64,000 bases of DNA from Trileptium ribeirensis (Eukaryota > Nematoda > Enoplea > Enoplida > Thoracostomopsidae), in the NCBI GenBank assembly GCA_030248225.1, contig JASANE010029356.1, forward strand, positions 1 through 64,000. Direction: 5' to 3'. The notes beneath the pieces were generated by a model. That model was given only the letters and a program-made list of their open reading frames with translations, was not told where the DNA came from and did no database searches. Positions 58,501 through 64,000 of this stretch are shown here, one piece after another (position 1 is the first letter of the stretch; the number at the start of each line of letters is the position of its first letter). The translations under genes and the position numbers were made by a program.

Positions 58501-60565
58501 AAAACAAACCGCGTTTTGAAAACACAAACAGTCCAAAGTGATACATTTTTGGCGCCAAATTAATTTGTGTAAAAGTCATTCCGGATTGGCCGATTTAAAA
58601 CATTTCGGTGAGCAAACCTATTTAAGCCGACTCTTTTTAAATCATCTAAAGTGAAACTTGATCGGTCGACACCTAAAATCAAAACTACTTTCAGTTTTAA
58701 TAATCTTTGTGGACACATCTTGCTGCAGTTCCTGCATTAAAATCTTCAACCTCAAACAAAACACTGTCAATTGAAAATTCCATTACGTTAAATTTTGCGC
58801 GCAGATTACTTATTAGGAATCTTTCACTCAACTTGTGTGTTTAAGCTCAGACCGGAAAACGCCAAATTTTTTTCTGTCGCAACGCGGAGGTGGAGTGGTA
58901 GTTTAATATCTGAAGTCAAGCTTGTTGATATACAGTTATGTACAATCAGAATTAAGTGCTCAAAAATCGATCGAAGCTTCGTTCTATTTCGATCGTTTGC
59001 GTTTAAGCGAAGATCGATTAATTTAACGAATTTCGATTGCGTCAAAATAAAAAACAATTTAATAAAAATGTTAGTTCGCATTTGATTTAACGAATTTCGA
59101 TTGTGTTGAAATAAAAAATGATAGTTTACGATTGATTTAATGAATTTCGTTTAAACGAAGATCGATCGATTACCGTTTCGTTGTATTTCGTCTGCGTTCG
59201 ATTTTATAAGCACTTAATTCTGATTGTAACTGTACAAGTGTCTTGTGTAATATTAAATCGGAAAATATTCCATACATATAATCTTTATTGTTACCCTGTA
59301 AGTTGTCAATATCATGAATAATGTTCTGCGATTTCGTGCTAAGCTTAAAAACGATAACGTGCTTGTACTTTTATATACATGGTATATATTATGACATGTA
59401 GGTATTCAAATTCAGCTATTCGTATTCAGGCAATGTATGCATGGTGACCGGTGGTCACAACGTCGGACGTGTGGGTCTTGTTGTCAACCGGGAAAGACAT
59501 CCAGGATCGTTCGATATTGTTCACGTTAAAGATAGTGCAGGACACACGTTTGCTACCCGGTCAGTTACAGTCATAACCTCAGTAATAGACTTTTGCTCTC
59601 TTTGTTTTAACGTTTATCTTATGCATACGCGATGTCAGTTTTCAACATTACAGTACAATATTTGAATCAGAATTAAGTGTTCAAAAATCGAATTTGTCCG
59701 ATTTTGGTCTTTTTCGTTTAAACTAAAATCGATGATTTAAACGAAAATCGAAATTTGACGAGTTTCGATTACGTCGAAATAAAAAATTGTTTCATAAACA
59801 TGTTAGTTCGCGTTTATTTTAGCGAATTTCCATTGTGTTAAAATATAATTATTTTAACCAAATAAAATGTTAGTTTGTTTTAATTTAACGAATTTCGTTT
59901 AAACGAAGATCGATTGATTGCGTTATCGTTCGAGTTCGTATCCGTTGGATTTTATGTGCACTTCACTTTTATATTGCATTCTGAATATAACTGCACTGAC
60001 CAGAAATTACGTCCGAAAATTTATTCATCGCGGAGTAAAATGTTATTTAATTTTTTATTATCCGAAAGCAGTAAATCCGTTGAAAGTGTTTTGGTAATCC
60101 TTATGAATCTCAGGACAGTATTTTTGATCGGTGTGAAGCGTACAGTTATGGTCAAAAATAAAAGCAAAATTTCGCGGATTATTCGTAAAAAGTCAACGGC
60201 TAGTCAATAATTGCTATTTGCTCATTTTTCTCGAACTGTTAGCGAACGATTGACGGAAATTTTGTGTTTATTTGTGACCATGCCTGTGTAAAGCTGAGAC
60301 AGATTGTGGTTCTTGTAATGGGTGTAGCTTGGACTAAGTTGTAACAATATGAAATAATTGCTTGAATTTTATAATGAAATGTTTCAATTTAATAATGATG
60401 CTGCTATACAGTTTGAATCTAGTATGATATGATTTCAGATTGAACAACATTTTTATTATCGGAAAAGGAAATAAGCCTTGGGTGTCACTGCCGCGCGGAA
60501 AAGGTGTGAAACTTTCGATTGCCGACGAGCGGGACAAAAGAATTGCAATGAAGAAGACGGCATAG
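40460..60565 (+). CDS. RPS4: 40S ribosomal protein S4 (eS4), six exons
   Basis: Spliced coding sequence: 40460-40540, 48875-49055, 50977-51074, 52060-52231, 59430-59559 and 60439-60565, 789 nt in total, giving 262 residues plus TAG. All introns are GT...AG and all joins keep the frame. The protein starts [11 protein letters not shown] and contains [31 protein letters not shown], the S4 RNA-binding region (about residues 42-105), [12 protein letters not shown], the KOW segment [13 protein letters not shown] (about 180-192), [15 protein letters not shown] and the C-terminal [13 protein letters not shown]. Family length is about 263. eS4 is a structural protein of the small ribosomal subunit body. 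No internal stop and complete conservation of core motifs indicate an active gene. The 20-kb span with two introns over 7 kb is unusual for a ribosomal-protein gene. Confidence 0.97.
40541..42980. other. RPS4 intron 1, 5' part
   Basis: Intron 1 spans 40541-48874. This part is AT-rich unique-looking DNA. A cluster of gaga/gtctcg words (tttgtctcggaaaagaca at about 41375, ccccgagacaaaaaatatgg at about 41582) may be a decayed inverted repeat. Nothing else recognised. Confidence 0.4.
43010..43655. repeat. Dispersed repeat in RPS4 intron 1, copy 1
   Basis: Parallels 46015-46612 in the same orientation. Shared blocks: gagtaaccagaattccggttc / gagtaatcggaattctggttc; accttttccggt-rich and aaacatataat; gatgcttgtagc...ctgttttaccc / gatgcttgtagc...tctattttaccc; gcagccagacactgcgttcttggta / gcagccagaaactgcattctcggta; cagtttgtctcattt / acattttgtctcattt. 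Identity is modest, so the duplication is old. No coding capacity. Confidence 0.65.
43835..44860 (-). mobile_element. LINE fragment C, reverse transcriptase remnant
   Basis: Minus strand, several frames. Near 44690-44840 it reads [20 protein letters not shown] then [15 protein letters not shown], the RT motif preceding the catalytic box. FADDTS follows (DD at about 44634-44639), then [49 protein letters not shown] and [16 protein letters not shown], and near 43850-43960 a C-terminal ...[20 protein letters not shown]. Multiple frameshifts; inactive. Distinct in sequence from fragments A and B. Confidence 0.8.
44990..45915. repeat. Modular repeat of about 355 bp, array 2
   Basis: Same modules as 38125-40000. 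The signature tttcatagtaaaatgataaat is near 45268 and 45618. It starts with gtggagattgtgtgttgc (about 45001) and ends with aaaaggcgtaggtgtaccta (about 45860) plus gttctgcaatctcgatagagtta. It is a complete copy of the composite element with two internal units. Confidence 0.8.
46015..46612. repeat. Dispersed repeat in RPS4 intron 1, copy 2
   Basis: Counterpart of 43010-43655 (shared blocks listed there). The two copies lie on either side of LINE fragment C and the second 355-bp array. Confidence 0.65.
46613..48874. other. RPS4 intron 1, 3' part, with gggtccgg patches
   Basis: Mostly AT-rich. Two GC-rich patches share words: atccgggtccggctaatccgg...tcgggtccgggtaa (47460-47560) and gtccgggtccggctcagg...ccgggtccgcc (48452-48535), about 1 kb apart. 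They may mark the ends of a mobile element. Short ORFs (69 codons at 46783-46992; 83 codons at 47531-47782) have no motif and are not supported by splice context. Confidence 0.4.
48875..49055 (+). CDS. RPS4: RPS4 exon 2
   Basis: Acceptor ttctag|GCTCCG; codes [17 protein letters not shown] through PAGFM plus one base; donor ATGG|gtagga, phase 1. Confidence 0.97.
49056..50976. other. RPS4 intron 2
   Basis: 1921 bp. It contains AT-rich palindromic runs (gttagttagtaactaactaat at about 50216; ttaattaattaattaattagc at about 50527). The 86-codon ORF at 49594-49854 has no recognisable motif. Confidence 0.6.
50977..51074 (+). CDS. RPS4: RPS4 exon 3
   Basis: Acceptor tttcag|ATGTTA; codes (D)[19 protein letters not shown] through TGEEAK; donor TAAA|gtacgt, phase 0. 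Confidence 0.97.
51075..52059. other. RPS4 intron 3
   Basis: 985 bp, AT-rich; no element or gene recognised. Confidence 0.6.
52060..52231 (+). CDS. RPS4: RPS4 exon 4
   Basis: Acceptor ttctag|TATAAA; codes [31 protein letters not shown] and [13 protein letters not shown] plus one base; donor TCGG|gtatgt, phase 1. Confidence 0.97.
52640..53163. repeat. Left TIR of foldback element
   Basis: Tandem modules of about 30-35 bp with alternating orientation, built around ctaacagctagc and gttagagac. It mirrors the right arm module for module, apart from scattered substitutions. Confidence 0.85.
53514..54299 (+). CDS. Candidate spliced ORF inside the foldback element
   Basis: Three exon-like blocks join in frame with consensus sites: 53514-53603 (acceptor ctacag, donor TTTAT|gttaat), 53631-53737 (acceptor attgcag, donor AAGG|gtaata) and 54066-54299 (acceptor attcag, stop TAA). 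They read [55 protein letters not shown], then [38 protein letters not shown] and [14 protein letters not shown]. The last block is 77 codons open in AT-rich DNA. No initiating exon was found and I recognise no family. It could be a captured host gene fragment, a transposase remnant, or chance. A further possible exon (54308-54401, before gtaagc) does not join in frame. Confidence 0.3.
54955..55458. repeat. Right TIR of foldback element
   Basis: Reverse complement of the left arm, ending ...gcgcccagtttttgcactcattctgtgaaacctgc. Confidence 0.85.
55463..56577. other. RPS4 intron 4, between foldback element and transposase relic
   Basis: AT-rich. A short direct repeat aggaagtggtcccacaaaa / agggagtggtcccacaaaa occurs at about 55855 and 55905. 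A tata-rich tract lies at 56390-56530. No gene recognised. Confidence 0.45.
56578..57260 (-). pseudogene. Tc1/IS630-type transposase pseudogene
   Basis: Minus strand. The 5' part (57030-57254) includes [20 protein letters not shown] and [12 protein letters not shown], resembling the helix-turn-helix linker. After a frameshift it reads [20 protein letters not shown] then VELCEK, a stop, [15 protein letters not shown], a stop, [17 protein letters not shown] (first catalytic Asp position degraded to Lys, compare family S-D-E), [19 protein letters not shown] and [11 protein letters not shown] (second catalytic Asp present). The frame then breaks at 56578, before the third acidic residue. Several stops and shifts show that it is dead. 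Confidence 0.85.
57261..58930. other. RPS4 intron 4, 3' part
   Basis: AT-rich with no recognised gene. From about 58230 it contains many gatttaaa/tcgattt words like those in the MITEs that follow, possibly older decayed copies. Confidence 0.4.
58933..59232. mobile_element. MITE with CAGT ends and TA target duplication, copy 1
   Basis: Left end CAGTTATGTACAATCAGAAT-taagtgct; right end agcacttaattctgattgtaactg, its inverse. TA flanks both sides (58931-58932 and 59233-59234). TA plus CAGT ends point to the Tc1/mariner group. Interior rich in cgattt/aaatcg and tttaacgaatttcg words; non-coding. Lies about 200 bp before RPS4 exon 5. Confidence 0.8.
59430..59559 (+). CDS. RPS4: RPS4 exon 5
   Basis: Acceptor attcag|GCAATG; codes (G)[19 protein letters not shown] through GHTFAT plus two bases; donor CCCG|gtcagt, phase 2. 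Carries the KOW motif. Confidence 0.97.
59651..59993. mobile_element. MITE with CAGT ends, copy 2
   Basis: Left end TA-CAGTACAATATTTGAATCAG-aattaagtg; right end ...cattctgaatataactg. Same interior words as copy 1 (aaaatcgatgatttaaacg; cgtttaaacgaagatcgatt). The right-hand TA is mutated to CA. Lies in RPS4 intron 5 (59560-60438), about 90 bp after exon 5. Confidence 0.75.
60439..60565 (+). CDS. RPS4: RPS4 exon 6 (terminal coding)
   Basis: Acceptor tttcag|ATTGAA; codes (R)[20 protein letters not shown] then [21 protein letters not shown] and TAG at 60563-60565. Confidence 0.97.
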
Positions 60566-60683
60566 GTTGACAAGATAAGAGAACAACTGTTGCGATGGTT
60601 GATTTAGTAATAGTTTTGTTTGTAATCGCAGTGCAAACGTCATACAAAAGATTATCTTTATGTTTTCGTTATTTTTGATGTTG

Positions 60684-60689
60684 AATAAA
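60684..60689 (+). terminator. RPS4 polyadenylation signal AATAAA
   Basis: Canonical AATAAA 119 bp after the RPS4 stop. It is the first one downstream, and the short 3' UTR suits a ribosomal-protein gene. Confidence 0.6.
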
Positions 60690-61095
60690 ATGTTACTGAA
60701 TCATTACTACGAGCATTGCTAAAATTTCTGTATTTTATGTATTCTAATAAGTAATGGTTTTCAGCAGGAAATTCCTCGTGATGGCATCTGACGTTTTACA
60801 AGGTCGAGGTTATAATATTACCGCATGATCATTTAAGTGCGGTTAGATACACGGTAAGTTACATGACACAAGCATATTTCTCATGACCAATGTAACTTTT
60901 AGGGGCAGAAGTAAATTGTATGCACTGTCGTTCGCGATATGCTAAGCCAAGTCGGGCCCTGAACAATCTTTTAAGTTGTTTTTCTAACGATATAACTACC
61001 GACCCCTATAGATGACTCGGGCTTGTCATGTTAGCCATATATATTTATATTATGCTTATCAGGCAAGTCTTCCTTATCGCAATTTGTTCATGTGG

Positions 61096-61416
61096 TGTTG
61101 TGTCGTGGCAAGGGACTATCCCAATTTGCATAATTGTAGCTACTTTCTACTGCTTTCAAGTTGTCTGAGAAATCAGAGAACTTGTTTTTCATGTTTTTCG
61201 GCAGCCGTTAGTCGGTGTTAACTAAAGGTTATTGAATTTCCGCCGAATGAAGGCGGTTTTCTTTTTCATTGTAACCAACGCCTAAGAAGTCACGGAAAGT
61301 TCAAGCATTCTATTTACGTTCCAAATTAAAGCAGCTTGTATTATTCAGTTAAACTCATATTAATAAATATATTCAATCAACTTCAATATTACCAAATTGG
61401 TCTAAAATTTGGTACA
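61096..61416 (+). repeat. 5' LTR of BEL/Pao element
   Basis: TGTTGTGTCG...TTTGGTACA. Contains AATAAA at 61362-61367. Aligns along its whole length with the 3' LTR. Confidence 0.9.
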
Positions 61417-61433
61417 TGGTGCCGCAAGCATGG
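61417..61433 (+). promoter_or_regulatory. Primer-binding site
   Basis: TGGTGCCGCAAGCATGG starts at the first base after the LTR. TGG complements the tRNA CCA end. The primer tRNA cannot be named with confidence. Confidence 0.6.
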
Positions 61434-61894
61434 AACTTTTTTTTTGTCGGAGAATTCTGATAAAATTGTCCGGGTATCAAACAACAACTTTGGTCTTTCG
61501 GATTGATCGGTGACCTCAACGCCACATTGTCAGTTGGATTTGGATATTTTGAATGTTCAGGCGGTGAACACGTAAGCGATTTTGGTTTTATTTGAAGGTG
61601 TCTAGATGAGAATTCGTTTAAATACCAAACCGAAAATATTTGAACGTGAAACGTTTAATGTTTTTCGCATTCTATAGTAATATTTTGACGAGAATTTGTC
61701 TAAATATTAACTCAAGGTGATACTCTAGCTATAATTAGCCTAAGAGCCGTTAGGAAATTCGGACGAGAAAACGTCGAAATTTCAGTAAAACTTAGAAATT
61801 TGAACGAAAGTTCGTTGAAATAATAGTTGAACGAGAATTCGTTTAAGTATTTATTTTATATTGCATTTCAGCGAGAATTCGTTGAATAAGCAAT

Positions 61895-62940
61895 ATGTCA
61901 AATAGCTTAAGGTCGATTGTTCAGTCGCAGAACGGGTACAGGCTCACTGCCAATAAACAAATGTCAAAATTTAACGATCTGCGGAATGATCCAACCACAG
62001 CCATACAAGCAGATTTTTTACTCAAAGTCTAGGTGTGTGCCGAAAAGCTCCAGTTCTACCATGAAAAACTTGAGGAGCTTGATGCGGCCATTTTGGACAA
62101 AGTTGAGATCACCGAAGAAATTGCGGTCGCGAGTGATCTGCGGGACAATTTTCTCGATGCTCTCAAGACGGCGCAAGGTATGGCCGCAGCGGCTGCCATC
62201 TCTGTCCGATCTGCAGATGACCTTGACGAAACAACTCATCGCTGCCGCGTCACTGCTCGCCTACCGAAACTCGAAATCGATACCTATGGAGGGGATCCAC
62301 TGTCATGGCAGGAATTCTGGGATTCATTCGAATCGACCGTCCACAGCAATCTCGACTTGTCTGACATAGACAAGTATAAGTACCTCTCGCCGCTATCTTA
62401 GTGACGACGCGCTCAACGTCATTGAAGGATATCGTATCACCTCCACCAACTATCCAACGGTCATCGAAGCTCTTAAAGATCGCTTCGGCAACCCAGAACT
62501 CGCAATTTACGCCAATTTTGCGGCGACCGACAACGACAATCAAAGAGTCCTTCAGACATACGATCAAGGCGAAAAACATATTCGCAGCCTCGTCGCATTA
62601 GGTCTCAACGAAGAGGTCTTGGGACAGGTGTTCACTCCGATGATTTATCGAAGTTGCCCAAAGCATTGCGAATCCACCTGCATCGTCAAAATGGGTACAA
62701 TGCCTGGAAATTGGCCATACTCAGAACGATGACGAAAGGAGAAAACAAGGCGCGAGAGATGAGCGACAGCTACGTCAAGAAACTGATAGTCGAAAAAATT
62801 GGCGGCGCAGAACAACGTCATCTCCAACGACAATCGCAGCAATTGTTAAAGAAACCGGCTGCGCGCAAATTACATACTCAACAGCACACTGTTCTTTCCA
62901 CTCAGTCCAAATCCACCGTCAAATGCTGCTTCTGTAAGGC
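61895..62940 (+). pseudogene. BEL/Pao gag (DUF1759-like), frameshifted
   Basis: Starts at ATG 61895 (MSNSLRSIVQSQNG). One in-frame TAG lies at 62030-62032. It continues with a coiled-coil-like stretch (EKLQFYHEKLEELDAAIL) and LPKLEIDTYGGDPLSWQEFW, the hallmark Pao gag segment. A frameshift near 62390 leads to ALNVIEGYRITSTNYPTVIE and ALKDRFGNPELAIYA. A second near 62640 returns to the first frame: LPKALRIHLHRQNGYNAWKL. It ends with VKCCFCKASQ, the first half of a zinc knuckle. The gag is nearly full length but broken. Confidence 0.8.
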
Positions 62941-63440
62941 TTCCCAATTCTCATTCAGCCAAACGGTGCTGGTGCTGTCGGATAGCTTCTCCAAATATGT
63001 AAAGTCTATTGAAGGTGGCACCGTCATTGCAATCGGAGGAGTCAAGTACAACCGTCTTGCTCGTGAGATGGATCGTCTGGGGCTGTCGTTCCGAGCGTTC
63101 AAATTCGTCAGCATCTTATGCGGTTTCACCGTTGCTCCGCTGCTACGAACGGAATGGCTGACTACGTGGCGCCCGCTTGGTGAGCAGCTGAAGGCACTCC
63201 GCTTTTCTCCCAACACAACCGTTGTCGTCAATAGCGTCGTCGGCTGTCCTAAGGCGCAGAACGCAAGGCAGCACTCGGTATGATCGCATCGATGCGATTG
63301 GCCTGAGCTCGCAGCTTTATTTCTGCGATTGGTCGAAGCCGGGTGGTCCCAATACTTTAGTTCCAACAGCTAGCCGCATCGACAGGCGATGTATTAATGC
63401 AGACGGAATCCACGTCAATCCAGCCGGATATAAAAGCGAA
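62941..63440 (+). pseudogene. SGNH/GDSL-hydrolase-like domain in place of pol
   Basis: Directly after the half zinc knuckle: SQTVLVLSDSFSKYV (block I, Ser of xDS kept), GGTVIAIGGVKYNRLAREMD, FKFVSILCGFTVAP (block III-like), then NTTVVVNSVVGCPKAQ. After a frameshift near 63260: DAIGLSSQLYFCDWSKPGG and INADGIHVNPAGYK. The last is a strong match to SGNH block V (DGxHxNxxGY), with Asp and His both present. Such domains are known in ORF1 of some CR1/L2 LINEs; their presence in a BEL/Pao element between gag and LTR is unexpected. One frameshift; otherwise the key Ser, Asp and His are visible. Confidence 0.65.
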
Positions 63441-63567
63441 CGTGGGAACGCCGGTGCAACATGGGCCCCCAGACACGGCTTCTTCAGATGGTCGGATTCA
63501 CCATGTCATCTACGCCATATCCAAACAAACAGTAATGGTTCTATCAGGGGGCACTGGGTCCCCGGAG

Positions 63568-63893
63568 TGTTGCGTCGAGGCAAGGGACTATCCCAATTTG
63601 CATAATTGTAGCTACTTTCTACTGCTTTCTAGTTGTCTGAGAAATCAGAGAACTTGTTCATGTTTTTCGGCAGCCGTTAGTGTCGGTGTTAACTGAAGGT
63701 TATCATTGAATGTTTCCGCGGATAGAAGACAGTTTTCTTTTCCATTGTAACCAACGCCTGAGAATTCAGGGAAAGTTCAAACGTTCTATTTACGTTCCAA
63801 ATTGACGCAGCTTGTATTATTCAGTCAAACTCATATTAATAAATATATATTAATCAACTTCAATATTACCGAATTGGTCTAAAATATGGTACA
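63568..63893 (+). repeat. 3' LTR of BEL/Pao element
   Basis: TGTTGCGTCG...TATGGTACA. AATAAA at 63838-63843. Preceded by a short aggggg tract (63546-63551) followed by cactgggtccccggag, a weak polypurine tract. Confidence 0.9.
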
Positions 63894-63898
63894 TGTGG

Positions 63899-64000
63899 TC
63901 ACCTTTTACATTGTTGATAATTTTTTCCGCTAGATTAATAACCCATACGTGGGCATGTGGTTGACTCCCATACTACAGTTGTGTGCAGAAATAAAAGTAA
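63899..64000. other. Right edge of window, no gene recognised
   Basis: Flank of the retrotransposon beyond the TGTGG duplication. Confidence 0.5.

Larger units (their letters stand above)
61096..63893 (+). mobile_element. BEL/Pao-type LTR retrotransposon, short, pol absent
   Basis: Complete by structure: LTRs 61096-61416 (321 bp) and 63568-63893 (326 bp), both starting TGTTG and ending GGTACA; 5-bp target duplication TGTGG at 61091-61095 and 63894-63898; primer-binding site beginning TGG directly after the left LTR. The 2.15-kb interior encodes a Pao-type gag with frameshifts, followed by an SGNH-hydrolase-like domain. No protease, reverse transcriptase or integrase motif is present, so it would need helper proteins. 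The LTRs differ at many positions and by small indels, so insertion is not very recent. Confidence 0.9.

Noticed and set aside
63222..63696. ORFs crossing into the 3' LTR as independent genes
   Set aside because: They are the frame-shifted continuation of the BEL/Pao interior and then LTR sequence.

Overview
This is animal nuclear DNA, most likely from an invertebrate; the phylum cannot be fixed from the sequence. One conserved host gene is recognised with high confidence: the 40S ribosomal protein S4 gene (RPS4). Its six coding exons rebuild an uninterrupted 262-residue protein spread over 20.1 kb (40460-60565, + strand), with standard GT/AG introns. Two introns are very long (8.3 and 7.2 kb) and packed with mobile elements. 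No rRNA, intact tRNA, CRISPR array or bacterial-style operon was found.

Layout. Positions 1-27000 are essentially non-coding: two diverged copies (A about 1145-5830, B about 21770-27020) of a long repeat without coding capacity, and a probable third fragment at about 15770-16600. Each ends in its own, different minisatellite. AT-rich DNA without recognisable genes lies between them. Positions 27700-32530 hold a cluster read from the minus strand: a piggyBac transposase ORF with an intact DDD triad but no C-terminus, C-rich low-complexity DNA, Arg/Pro-rich ORFs, and a decayed reading frame joining a NADAR (YbiA-like) domain to an SGNH/GDSL-like hydrolase domain. Positions 32530-40460 carry a 38-bp minisatellite, a MITE, two LINE reverse-transcriptase fragments in divergent orientation, and arrays of a modular repeat of about 355 bp.

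Inside RPS4: intron 1 carries another LINE remnant, more of the 355-bp repeat and a duplicated 600-bp block. Intron 4 carries a 2.8-kb foldback element with TIRs of about 510 bp (52640-55458), a broken Tc1/IS630-type transposase and a TA-flanked MITE; intron 5 carries a second copy of that MITE. Just downstream of RPS4 is a complete but short LTR retrotransposon of BEL/Pao type (61096-63893: two LTRs, a PBS, and a 5-bp TSD TGTGG). Its gag is followed not by pol but by an SGNH-hydrolase-like domain.

The most notable observations are the NADAR-SGNH fusion relic, the pol-less BEL/Pao element with an SGNH-like module, and the foldback element with a candidate spliced ORF inside it. All calls come from reading the sequence and from family knowledge; no database search was run.
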